A stretch of 64,000 nucleotides of DNA from Apostichopus japonicus (taxonomy: Eukaryota > Echinodermata > Holothuroidea > Aspidochirotida > Stichopodidae), in NCBI RefSeq assembly GCF_037975245.1, contig NC_092570.1, positions 12,441,001 to 12,505,000 of the forward strand. Direction: 5' to 3'. The position numbers and the translations under genes are program-made. Positions within the stretch are counted from its first letter, which is position 1. Each line of letters begins with the position of its first letter. This document shows, piece by piece, positions 51,472 through 62,088 of the stretch. The notes under the pieces were generated by a model. It ran no database searches, was not told the DNA's origin, and saw only the letters and a program-made list of their open reading frames with translations.

Positions 51472-52128
51472 TTTATGTTGACGAAACCAAAACCACCCTC
51501 AAGAAGCGATTCTATGGTCACAGATCCACAGTCAACACCATGAAGACTGAGACCCTAGTTGGAGAACATTTTAACCTTACCAACCATACCATTAACGACA
51601 TATGTCCCTACAGGGGATTGAATCCTTAGGTAGCCGTCCTGACCTAGTACGAATCAGCAGAGAGAGGCTGTGGATGCAACGCCTTCGCACCATTCAACCT
51701 TTTGGGCTCAACATTCAGGAAGGACATGACTAACTTTTCTTATGTCCCCCCTCCTTGTTCCCTCCCCCCTCATCACTCCTCTTCTCACAGCTCTCTTCCA
51801 TCCTTTTTTTCTCCACACCTTTCTGTCTTTGTCCTTCTCCAGTTTATTGCCTACCCCATTCCTTTAATCCTCCCTTTGTCCCTCCACTGTTTATCTCCTA
51901 CCTCTCCTCTTCCCCTGTTGCTTTTTTTCTCCCCATCCCTTGTCTACTAATCCCCTTACATGTTTCTCATTGTGTTCACCGTGCTCATTAACCTGTCTGT
52001 ATTCTGTGCGTGTTTTTGTCCCTTCTGTTACTGTTACTTGTCATTTAGCCTTTGAAGAAGATCCTGCCAGGATCGAAACGTCAGGCCAACTTACTTTCAC
52101 ACATTCATTTCATTTCATCACCTGAAAT
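51472..52128 (+). mobile_element. Penelope-like element, 5'-truncated 3' end
   Basis: The left part encodes the C-terminal half of a GIY-YIG endonuclease as in Penelope-like retroelements: IYVDETKTTLKKRF near 51471, a GEHFNL motif near 51560, then RERLWMQRLRTIQPFGLN and a TAA stop near 51731. A one-base shift near 51605-51612 breaks the frame, so it is dead. A C/T-rich region follows, then GAAGAAGATCCTGCCAGG and GATCGAAACGTCAGG near 52057-52085, typical of the 3' ends of these elements. TTTCATTTCATT-like sequence flanks both sides. The left arm lacks it. Confidence 0.75.
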
Positions 52129-52515
52129 TTGTTATTTATGCAACAAATTTAATCTTGAAAAACATCCTGTTACAAAGCATTGCTTTAGCTTTTGTTAGTC
52201 TGAATCATAGGGAAGGATTAACTAATGAGAACATGTGAACTATAGGAACATTCCTTGTAGTTCCTTTCAAGTCATGTAGGATTAGAGATTACGTTGATCC
52301 TAAGAACTATACTCCATGAAATGGGAGGAATGCGAAAAGGGAAATCATTCTTAAAAGAAATTCCAATTTAAAAAAAAAACTCTATACAATCATAAAAGAG
52401 CTTTACATGCTGCTTGATTCTTTCTATGGATTTAAAATTACCGACATTAGATCAAAAGAAGGGAATAATACAACAGTGGCCAATCTCTTTTCAATCTTTC
52501 AATCACATGAACTAC

Positions 52516-53166
52516 CAAGGGCGGCGGAACCGGGGGGGGGGGCACAGGGGGCACGTGCCCCCCACTTTTCCTCAGGTTAAAAATGTGCCCTTTTCTACAT
52601 AAAAATTGAGGTGTCTCAAGTTGGCAATTAGAGGCCAGGGAACCAGAATGAACACTCGGGAAGGGCCGTTTCCGGCCATCTGAGGGGTTTGTAAAACCAA
52701 AAATTTTCTTGTACGCTCCGCGCCAACCGATGGTGGCGCTCCGCTCAGATAGTCGTGCATACAACTTTGCAAATCCTGGCTACGCCCCTGACTTTTAATG
52801 AATTTCTGTGGGTCAAACTCAAAGCTATTTCGAATGATAAAAAAAGGGTTAAGATATTAACAAGAAATAATCTCTAATTCGGAAGATTCCTACACTAGCA
52901 ACTAGCATGATTTCACCTCATTTTGTCTCAAAAGAAAACTTGTTCCTTGTTTCCCAATTTGCACATTGGATAGTGCAGTGCTATATGCATATTTTCCTTG
53001 AGGGGGGGGGGGGCGTTGATGGAGTGATGTGTATACGCAAATAAGATAATACAATAAGAGTTATAAAGGGTACTAAATATAAGGCTGTATCAGTCCAATC
53101 GAATTTCTGCAAAGTGCCCTTTGATGTCGGTGCCCCCCCAGATTAATAGTGCTTCCGCCGCCCTTG
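52516..53166. mobile_element. hAT-type element, 651 bp, TSD TGAACTAC
   Basis: The ends are CAAGGGCGGCGGAACCGG and GTGCTTCCGCCGCCCTTG. Perfect duplications TGAACTAC lie at 52508-52515 and 53167-53174. It is an inverted relative of 47873-48529 along its whole length. It includes the shared ~150-bp module (52605-52770) and a 12-G run near 53000. Confidence 0.93.
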
Positions 53167-53285
53167 TGAACTACGATTGGCAGAGGTTAGACGAAGTTTA
53201 CCTGCTCACTAGTAGGGGATTCTCCCTAGCAGGGGATTCTCCCTGCTTGCTTGCTGGATGTCCCTGCTCCCAATGTGCGTATGAT

Positions 53286-54927
53286 TGAGAGGACATAATT
53301 CTGTCTAAAAGATCGATGATTGGCTATATGCGAAATATTGTAATTAAAGTCATTTTTGTTCATGTTATTTACCATTGATTCAAAAATTGACTTTCTTCTA
53401 TTACTTTCTTCTAATTCCTCTCACCTGTTAAATTCGTTTTCCTTTGTGATATGAAGAACGGAATAAAACATTTTTCTCATGACTTGAGATATTGATAACA
53501 ATTGCAGATGCGACTCAGAAAAATCTAATTTTCTATGTCAGCCAGCAGGCACGTCTTCTTGATACTGAAGGACCGATTGGAAATTTAATGAAGGGCCTAC
53601 AAATGTCGAGATGCCGTGAGATCCTCTCTCTTCCAACCTCTGCACCCACGTTTCTACTGTCCTACTCGAGGTGATCACAAAACTTTCTTTCACTATCCAA
53701 TTTCTTGCTTTTCATATATTAAAGACGAAGGACAACAAAATAAAAGAGATTCATCTAGCATGTATTTATCTGTTGTGATGTTTATTATAGACGGCCATCA
53801 GACGCTTCATTTTAATGTTAGCCAGCAGGCACGTCTTTGTGTGTAAAACTACAATTTTGATCCTTCCCTCCTTTTCCATTTGAAACTGCAACTGATAGAT
53901 CTAACCAACTTTTCTTTCGTTTGTTTTTATTTAACAAGTCATATTAACGTTACTTACAGAGTATTTGATATCTTACCTTTTTTTCCCTTTTTCTTTTTTC
54001 TTTGCTATGAAATATTGATCAAATGTAAAATCAATTAAAATTTTGTTCCTTTTTCTTCAATATTTTCAAAAAGCATTTGACAAGTCAATGTAATGAAATT
54101 TATTGTTGTGATGTTAGTATCAAAGTTCTGCCGAAAATTGATCAAATCAATCAACACAAAAAGCTGTTCAACAGTTAAAGAAATTGTACCATGAACATAA
54201 AATTTTTGATGATATACGCTATTTTCCCTTTCTTTATTTTTGATGCTTTGTAATTTTAGCCGAGAACTCCTCGGGACCCCCCCCCCTCTCCACACACTTA
54301 CTCCCTCTTCGCTCACCCATGCCCGCACTACATTCTTGTAGACATTGATCGTTAACATTGGTTCCCATCGATAGTATTCCTTTAATCGTCATTTGGTTAT
54401 TTATAATTAAAAATCAAATACCCTTCAAAGAGGAATATTAAATATGGTAAAAAAAGGAAAGAGAAACGAGAACTATTCTAATTAATGTAAAATGTTTGTA
54501 TGATCTCCAGACACCCCTAAGACGCTTTATTTTGTTAGTGTTAGCCAGCAATCACGCTTTTGCGATATTAAAACTGCATTTGATGCCCTGAAAAGTTTTC
54601 ATCATAACGGCCTCTGATTTAATCATTGGCAACAACGTGAAAAAACATACGTGATTTACCATGTTTTTTACTCTAAAAGGAGCATTGAGTAAAAACTGAT
54701 TTCCTATTTCGTCCAGAATTTTTGTGAGGAACATCACGTCTTCGTAAATATTACTGTCAGCCAATTCCCGTCTGCCAGAATAATATCAGGGTATGGGTTG
54801 TGTTTATATTCCCTGTTTTCTTAAAGTTACCATTTTAAGTTAACTTGGATCTTTGAGTTTCTCTATAACTAAATCTAAGTTGTATTCACACATAAATGAG
54901 TAATTATACCCCGACCTCAAGATAATA
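53286..54927. other. Intergenic with a thrice-repeated short motif
   Basis: No gene is recognised. A motif around GTCAGCCAGCAGGCACGTCTT occurs near 53537, 53817 (GTTAGCCAGCAGGCACG) and 54538 (GTTAGCCAGCAATCACG), each preceded by a GACGCTT/GCGACT-like segment. Pyrimidine-rich runs lie near 53960-54005. Confidence 0.35.
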
Positions 54928-54935
54928 GCCTGCAT

Positions 54936-56905
54936 CAGGGACGTAGCCAGGGGGGGGGAGCAGGGGGAGCGACCGCTCCCCCCCTTTCAGTGTTGATTTT
55001 TTTTTTACAAACTGTCGTTTTTTTAGCATGGTATTTTGTCAGTGCTCTTTTGATCTTGAATACTCGTCAGCTCCGTTAACTCGATTGTAATCGTAGTAAC
55101 ATTCAGGCCTACTGATTCAGCTACTTACTTAGTTTGGCAGATGCAATTAGCTAAATTTAGCTTATAGCCAATTACAAGCCTACAGTTGGCCACTGCGTAA
55201 TAAAATACATATATATTGCCTACCTAACCGCACTCTATGGAATGTCACGAACCGTATATGCACAAAAACGTCCACAACATTCGTTCTATGAGCCGTCCTA
55301 AGTTGTTGCACGAACAGCATGTTATGAAGCTAAGCTAGCAATCGTACGTGATACGCACTTCCTATAATAATTATTACACTGCTAATACACTGCGATAACG
55401 ATATTTGTTTTTAGGCCACTGCATATCTGGCTATATTACAAAATATGAAAGTTTATATTGTCCATCAGTTTAAGTTCGTCAAATTTATTAAAGTCCAGAC
55501 ATTTGACAATAAACAAGAATCATCCTACTGGAAAAATTGTAAAAGAGCACTATGTTTGTCTTTCGATATATTATGTAAAAGAACATGTAAAATAATTCAA
55601 ACAGGAAACAAAATCTGTTGATAATGATATCATATGATCAGGGGCGTAGCCAGTATATATGTAGCACTGTAGGCCCGGACCTACATTTTTTTGCCCAAGT
55701 TATCCTTTTTTTAAAAACACCCATAATTCAAATCGATAAGCTTGCTGGACGAGTTTAAGAGTCGATAGACAGGAAACACTATTGAAATGAACGTAGCAAG
55801 AACATGGCTAAATTAGGTGACCTATTCTTCTGTCATCTAGGATGTCATTTCTATCGCGTGCGATTTCATTCAAAAGACTAGGATCCGATCTTGCCAGTTT
55901 TTTAACATGTAGTTAAGAACCCGTTTACACAGATAATATTTCAGTTGAGAAAACAGTTGAGAAATTTGCATCAGATGGCAATCGTCGGATAGCTCTCGCC
56001 TTCTCTTATTAGGCTAACTTAAACATTTACTAGCTACAGTTGTATCAAAGACAACTACTGGCCATAGTTGTGTCAAAGACATTTCTGGCCTATCTTTGTA
56101 TCTACAAGTATCAGAAGTTGAAAAGTAAGACTACTCTGTACCAGTGTTACCAGCGACAGTTGACGAAAAAACGCTAGATTTGCGAAAATAAAACCCCAGA
56201 AAACGCTAAATGGTAGTTTCCCTAACTTTCGTGCTGTTTCGAGTCAATTTAGCACAGATTCGTAGGAGGAATGGTCACCGATCACAAAATAGATTTTGAA
56301 TAGTTGATTTGAGTGATAGTCTGACCCAGAAAATTTGAAAAAAATATGGAAATTTTCGGTAGGAAATTCCAAAGATTGGGCAAAAATACTCAAAATAAAT
56401 TTGGATGGGTCTCCAAGTAAGAATTTGGTCTAAAAAATCTGAAAAATGGTCTATTTTTGGTAGATTTAACTAGTTTTAGGCAAAAAACGCTAGAATTACC
56501 AAAATTAGAAAAAACGTACGCTAGAACCCCAGAAAAGCCAAAAAACGCTAGATCTAGAGTAAAAACGCTAAAGCTGGTAACACTGCTCTGTACATGTATA
56601 CCTTGCTAATTTTAATACATTATGTAGTATTGAATTACGTACTATTTTAACTCGTTTGTTTTTTGGGTTTAAAAGTGATATTGAATGAGGTGTCTCAAGT
56701 TAGCAAGAGGCCAGGGAACCAGAATGAACACTCGGGAAGGGCCGTTTCCGGCCATCTGGGGGTTTTGTAAAACCAAAAATTTTCTTGTACGCTCCGCGCC
56801 AACCGATGGTGGCGCTCCGCTCAGATAGTCGTGCCTACAAATTTGAGAATCCATATCAATCGCAAAAAGTGCTCCCCCCCTTTCAAATTCCTGGCTACGT
56901 CGCTG
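54936..56905. mobile_element. hAT-type composite element, 1,970 bp, TSD GCCTGCAT
   Basis: The ends are CAGGGACGTAGCCAGG and CCTGGCTACGTCGCTG. Perfect duplications GCCTGCAT lie at 54928-54935 and 56906-56913. Inside are an orphan terminus CAGGGGCGTAGCCAG at 55639, a complete nested element (56142-56585) and, near the right end, the shared ~150-bp module (56685-56845). There is no transposase ORF. Confidence 0.88.
56142..56585. mobile_element. Nested hAT-type element, 444 bp, TSD CTCTGTAC
   Basis: Perfect 13-bp inverted ends CAGTGTTACCAGC and GCTGGTAACACTG, with exact duplications CTCTGTAC at 56134-56141 and 56586-56593. The interior repeats AAAACGCTAGA/AAAACGCTAAA many times on one strand, probably subterminal transposase-binding repeats. 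Confidence 0.92.
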
Positions 56906-57229
56906 GCCTGCATGTATTCTGTGTTTGGCGGTAACTTTGTGTCACGTGATCTGATCTAGCCAATAGTCAAGCAATAAATTGCATGACTAACTCTAATTCT
57001 AGAGATCCGACGGGTTACAGTCATTTGATGATCTCTATTTTAGGGAGTTATTAAGCATAACCATAACTAAAAGACAGAAAATATTACGTCCCATTGAATT
57101 TCCTTTTAAAACTGGGTGGGACCATCAGATCTAATTAGACTATGGGCCAACGAATACCCCCTCCCTCCCCTTAGAGTTTTCACCCATCATGATTTTTGGT
57201 TAACTAGGACCCTCAGCTATCAAATGTGG

Positions 57230-57640
57230 TTGTGTGCCATTTAACTAGTGGTGGGTGCGGCCACCAGGGCTGTTGCCATGACAATACATTTATTAAAACT
57301 TGGAATTCGAGAAAATGTCATATCTTTGTATTTAAATAACATAAAAGCACAATATAAGTGTCTAAGTATATATATTTAAAGCTGCCCTGGTGAAACCAAT
57401 CATAATCAGGACCATTGAAAGTCATAGTCAACCCCAATTAGGGCTGTTGCCATGGCAATAGCCATGATGAAATTTTGACTTTGAGAAAAATATCATATAA
57501 TATAGGCTACATTTAACAAAATATACAAACTAATTGTCTTTTTTACATTGATTTGGCTCTGCCCGGTTCATTGCAATCAAGATCTGGATCATTTAAGGCA
57601 ACAGTCATGCAATGGCTACACCATGATGAAAAATTCAAAT
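57230..57640 (+). repeat. Degenerate ~170-bp tandem repeat
   Basis: Three diverged units share GGGCTGTTGCCATG or a decayed form of it, CATGATGAAA, and GAGAAAATGTCATAT-like segments (starting near 57268, 57448 and 57595). There is no coding signal. Confidence 0.5.
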
Positions 57641-59990
57641 TATAGAACAAAATGTAAATATACTAATGGGTAACTGTATATTTGAGTAAAGACACGACAT
57701 TTTCTTCTCAAATTCCAATAATGGCTCCCTGATCCCCCTAGGACAAATTTGAACCCGACAGGGCTTGCTGGACCCCATTAGGGCTTGCTGGAACCCCACC
57801 AGGGCCTTGAGATACATCCAGAGAAATGTAATTGTAAATCCTCTTTCTGACATGCTCCAAAATAACTACTATTTGAACTTCTGGGGGGCCTGCACTCCAA
57901 GCCAATAAAAATGTACAATTGTAATTATATAGGAAGTCGGTCTCGGAATCGATCAACATCCCCATTCAACATTGTAAATGAACGACCGTCGTTAGATGAC
58001 ATTAAAGTTTGTTACAATTGGGAATTTCATGTAAAACTTAAAGCCTCCTAAAGCCCCCATTGACGTTTACAGGTGCGTTTTCCCTTTTTTTTGGGTGCAA
58101 TCTCCCTCCCCCCCCCCCCTCAAACTGTTGGCTTGACACCACACTTTGGAATGTATGTTGCCTCCACTATGCTTACATACCCTAGCCATAGCAAACAATG
58201 AATTTGCATCATCATTTGATTACGGGAAGAAAAATGCTTTTCTGTTTATCAGTGTTTGCAGACAATTTATCCAGCTGGTTAGACTGTTTACTGTTAATAT
58301 ATAAACCATCTGAGGAGGTTATACCACGTTTAAGTTCTGCTGTAGTACTTCGTTTATTGGAGGATCAGGCTATATCCGCCCAGAACACAGAGGTAAAAAT
58401 ACCAGCCAAAAGTCTGTTTTTGGTCCCTGACCATATGAACGGATGCACTATATCCCACGCCCAGGTAACACCCACCAAGTTTGACGTCTTCGGGTTTGGC
58501 TTCAACAGCAAACTGACTACAATGTATCATTGCCATGTACATTAATACATGTGTAGGGATGAGATCAAAACAGCATTTTGCAAATTTTTGCACTTACCAA
58601 AAATGTGTCGCAAACTTCTCCTAGGTGTTAAAGGGATATTCCCGCAAGTGAAGTTGAATGTTAAGCATAATTGCTCAAAATTTAAGTTTTTTAATAAGAA
58701 AAAAGTTTCTTTGGGTTATTATGAGCATGCCAAAATTCCTTATACAGCAGTTTCCTAGTCCAGCATAAAGGTAATGATATAATGCGAAAGTTGAAAGCGT
58801 GGTTACCGGACAGAGTTTCATCCCTACAGCGATGAATGTTATGAATTTCGGACTATATGGTTATACCATACCATAACCATACCATGGTTATACCATAACC
58901 TGTGACAACCTGTTGGAATATAAAGCGAATGCAAGGCTTAATTTTCGGCTGAATGTTCTTTTGAATTTGCTGCTAACTTCATATTGGTGTCGTCTGCTGT
59001 TTGCAAGCACATGCTTAGCACCTTCTCGATCGTCCATATAGTACTAGACTGTAGTCAAAGATATTTCAAGGTGAACTTTGCTGTAGTAGATTTACAAGAT
59101 ACGTAACGACGACCGTACGCACTGCAAGCATTCTGCACAGTACTTCTGACGTCTGAAGCTTCTCGAGGTTGCAAAATTTACAGTTAGTTGCATGTTAAAG
59201 TTAGTTTTACTCTTGTTTGTTTTAGTGATATCGGTCTCTCCGTGTGGTATTGGGCCATCTTTTTAAACATTTCGTTTCCGCGAAGGCAATGCCTCTTTAT
59301 GTTAATGAACAGGCCTGACCGTGGCCACACACTTGCATACGGGCTAACGTTGTATTCTAGGCTATGCCTAACTTAGGCCCTTGAGTTGAAGATTGATGTG
59401 TGCTATGCACCTCTGTTGGTGTCAATTCCCTCCTTTACCTAGTTCACGTAGTTCAAGAACTTACCTTGAATATACGTTATATAACCGCAGGGAACGCACT
59501 TTTTATATGTTTCATGTAAAGAAGTGAGTTAAAGGTATGCTGTATTGGCCTTAAATATGCTAGATATTCAAATATGGTCACCTTTGGTCAATATTCTTGA
59601 ACTGTTTTTATTACAACCTTCGAGGAAATTGCCCTCACTTAGACATTCAACCATCTTGTGTGTTTCATAGAAATGTCTGAGAACAATTTGGAGAGTAAAG
59701 GCCTGCAAGAAAATACTTTTGAAAACTTCTAGCAATTATAGCATGTTATTATATGGGGCATATACAGACTACCTTTAAAGCTTGGATTGGAAGCAAGTGA
59801 GGCTTGCATTAGTTGTAATTCTTACTTTTCTACAGACAAGGAAGTTCTTTCAGACATTAAGAAGCTTTCACAGAAGTTTTATAGGGGTCCAGCTAATTCG
59901 CATACAAATTACTAGGACACTGACTCTCATCAGCACATCATAGTTCATACAAAATAGCCTGTATCTCATTAAAAGTCAATGCATGTTTCA
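57641..59990. other. Intergenic, no recognised gene
   Basis: A 115-codon ATG frame at 58198-58545 (+) overlaps a minus-strand frame and has no motif I know. A short repeat GGGCTTGCTGGACCCC/GGAACCCC lies near 57763-57800, a C-run near 58108, and TATACCATACCATAACC palindromic simple sequence near 58860-58902. Confidence 0.3.
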
Positions 59991-60130
59991 ATTATGGGTG
60001 TCAATCATGGGGGTCACATATGGGTCAATCACTCCCCTCCCCAACTTTCTGAAGGGTGGGAGACACAATATCAAATGTCCCTCCCCCTCAGGGTTAGTTA
60101 CTAACACGTGTAGGCCTATCAGGTTCATAC
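59991..60130 (+). repeat. Dispersed repeat, copy 2 (matches 5.52-5.64 kb)
   Basis: GGTGTCAATCATGGGGGT, AACTTTCTGAAGGGTGGG, a C-rich run and GTTAGTTACT follow in the same order as the copy near 5516. Confidence 0.5.
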
Positions 60131-60306
60131 ATCACTGAGGCTATCTGCTAAGCCAGCTGATAATGTATGTATTTTAGATCCTCCTGCAAGCAGGAACTCT
60201 CGAAGAAGCCTCATTGGCTTACGGAAGTCAGTCTCTTAGATTCATATTTGATGTCCATGATTATGAATTGTCAACAACTTTGTAACTGGACGACATACAT
60301 TAATCT

Positions 60307-60373
60307 TGGAGTGACTCGAACTGGGGACCTTATGATTGGAAGGCACCGGCGTTAACCACTGAGCTAACACTCC
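60307..60373 (-). repeat. tRNA-derived sequence
   Basis: On the minus strand it begins GGAGTGTTAGCTCAGTGG (a perfect A-box match TAGCTCAGTGG) and ends CAGTTCGAGTCACTCC, so a GGAGTG/CACTCC acceptor stem can pair. The D arm and anticodon arm (CCTTCCAATCATAAGG) are irregular. It is a tRNA pseudogene or SINE head rather than a clearly functional tRNA. Confidence 0.5.
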
Positions 60374-60426
60374 TAATGAAAGCCTGTGCACAGCATTCTC
60401 TTATCTCCTGTCAATATATTATTTTT

Positions 60427-60455
60427 GGTTACTTGCCAAAAGCAGGCAAGTAACC
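60427..60455. repeat. Hairpin GGTTACTTGCC..GGCAAGTAACC, copy 1
   Basis: Perfect 11-bp arms around a 7-nt loop, followed by TATGCATT. The same hairpin with the same following octamer occurs at 61330, 903 bp away in the same orientation. Confidence 0.8.
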
Positions 60456-60589
60456 TATGCATTAGAGTTGCGTGTGTGTATGTGTGCGTGTGTGTGCCTG
60501 TGTGTGCAATGTTGTGCATGTGATGCCCTAGCTTTTAATCACAATATCTCAAGAGAGGTGATATTTGCAAGTTCTCATATTTGGCATTT

Positions 60590-61325
60590 GGTTTATTATT
60601 ATAAGCCAATTGGTACTAGAACACTATTGTTTTGGGTGGAGGTCATAGGTCATTTGGGGTCAGCAGAGGGCAAAATGTGAAAATCTAAAATAAATGCTAT
60701 ATCTCCAGGAACTGAACATCAAAAGGCGCTCTTGTATGCATTGTAGGATAACGTTATGTAGTGTAAAGTTTTTATACAATTTGGTGTAGGTCAGAGTTCA
60801 TTTAAAGGGTGTGAAGACTCGTGCACAAAGAAACGTCTCATGCCGGTAATCTGACCGAGTTTGGAATGAGATGTAACAGAAGTGTTAGACACCACCATCG
60901 ATCCCAGAAAATACACACACACACAGCTTGCTACCATCGGTAATTAGACACTAGTGAACAGTCAATACCCACAACACAGTGTACAAAGCAGCGATGGACA
61001 TCTCAGGTCTAGATAAAAGATAACAAGGTATCATGTCTCATTACTGTCTGCATTTTGTAGTGACAAGAAGAAAACTTCACTTGCAAGTGACGGAAAGTTA
61101 ACTCTTTCAGAGTGCGGCACATGGCTTGGGGCGAGTCTTCAATGCCTTTAAAGTCTAGAGTGGTCAAAACTTGAAATTCTTGTAGACATGATATCTCCAG
61201 ATGGGAAACTTAGTTGCTCTCATATTTTGCATGTGGCTTTCCTATAATGAGTACCAGAACCCTATTGGTTTGGGTGGAGGTCAATGGTCATTTGGGGTCA
61301 GCAGAGGGCAAAATGTGAAAACCTT
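60590..61325 (+). repeat. Direct repeats with GGAGGTCA..GGTCATTTGGGGTCAG
   Basis: The segment near 60590-60685 (GGTGGAGGTCATAGG, TCATTTGGGGTCAGCAGAGG) recurs near 61215-61320. A TTAA-flanked element is inserted between the two. With the flanking hairpins this looks like two tandem copies of one repeat family. Confidence 0.65.
60806..61147. mobile_element. TTAA-flanked TIR element, 342 bp
   Basis: The ends AGGGTGTGAAGACTCG and CGAGTCTTCAATGCCT are imperfect inverted repeats, flanked by TTAA at 60802-60805 and 61148-61151. This target is used by piggyBac- and Kolobok-like transposases. It is non-coding, with an (AC)n run near 60930. Confidence 0.65.
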
Positions 61326-61329
61326 GTTT

Positions 61330-61358
61330 GGTTACTTGCCATAGGCAGGCAAGTAACC
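61330..61358. repeat. Hairpin GGTTACTTGCC..GGCAAGTAACC, copy 2
   Basis: Same 11-bp arms and same following TATGCATT as the copy at 60427; only loop bases differ. Confidence 0.8.
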
Positions 61359-61947
61359 TATGCATTGAAGATTTATTGGCACTTGCAGTGTACACTAGGC
61401 ACACACTCCTTCAGTTTCATCCGTGTTCAGTCATTTATATCCCCCCCCCCCCACCCACACTTTTCAATTGGGTTTGATGCCCCTGGTTCCAATGCACTGA
61501 AAGTCAATGCACCCCAATGATCTTCTATTGACAAAACCTTTTAGAATGGATTTTTCAAGAACTTTTAAATGGGGATTTTTAATTTTGAGCCAATTTGTAA
61601 AAATAGTAGATTGCAATGTTCACTGAAAGTATTCTCCATGTCTTATGGTTGCTGGTATTGGTGAATCAGGCAGTAAGTTGGCACCTCCATTGTGCACCTT
61701 GTCTGTTGTTTCTTCAAAGTTAGGGTCAAAATGGAGGACTTAGTAATATATTGACAAATGTTATGATGATGTTATAGAAAATGTCAGGCATCTAAAAGCG
61801 TTACGAAAACTTCTGTGAGTACTTAAGACGGGTTATTTGAGTTGTGAATGTAATGAAACATGAGATTCAGAATGGTTGGCACTGTCTGGTGCTTCCAACA
61901 CTGTCAGAAAAGAGTTAATAAGACTTGAATGCTTTCTGTACTGTCAA
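61359..61947. other. Intergenic with a lone transposon-like end
   Basis: A 13-C run at about 61441-61453 is followed by TTTGATGCCCCTGG, which resembles a hAT right end, but no partner was found. No gene is supported. Confidence 0.3.
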
Positions 61948-61953
61948 TTTATT
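61948..61953 (-). terminator. Possible poly(A) signal, minus strand
   Basis: AATAAA on the minus strand, 67 nt past the stop of the candidate terminal exon at 62020-62088. Note that AATAAA also occurs on the plus strand just to its right. Confidence 0.3.
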
Positions 61954-62019
61954 GGAATAAAGCACAAATCATGACATTGTCAGAGAAAGCTCATGTGTAT
62001 ACATAATAGCAAACAATCA

Positions 62020-62088
62020 TCACTCTGAATACCCACCATCTTCTTCCAAGGAAGTTCTTTTCCTCTTCTGTGCCAAAGAAGTTTGTCT
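62020..62088 (-). CDS. Candidate last coding exon of a minus-strand gene
   Basis: The minus strand has a good pyrimidine tract and acceptor (TTTTGTTTTTCTTGG, then CCAAACAG), then 22 codons and TGA, giving a lysine/arginine-rich C-terminus (SLAQKRKRTSLEEDGGYSE). A poly(A) signal follows closely. Composition is unlike the A/T-rich surroundings and resembles a nuclear-type protein tail. No family is recognised and no preceding exon was confirmed, so this is tentative. Confidence 0.35.
   Translation of the reverse strand, partial: RQTSLAQKRKRTSLEEDGGYSE

Larger units (their letters stand above)
47475..53285 (-). repeat. Right arm of long inverted duplication
   Basis: This is the inverted counterpart of 10845-15145, longer because it holds four later insertions: hAT (47873-48529), LTR-like (49422-51192), Penelope-like (51472-52128) and hAT (52516-53166). 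Removing them restores collinearity with the left arm. With the left arm it bounds a 32-kb interval that contains the array. Confidence 0.85.

Noticed and set aside
51702-51991. Two overlapping Ser/Pro/Leu-rich ORFs
   Set aside because: Product of the C/T-rich 3' region of the Penelope-like fragment; both frames arise from low-complexity sequence.
58198-58545. 115-codon ORF as a gene
   Set aside because: No recognisable motif, no splice or poly(A) context, and an overlapping frame on the other strand.
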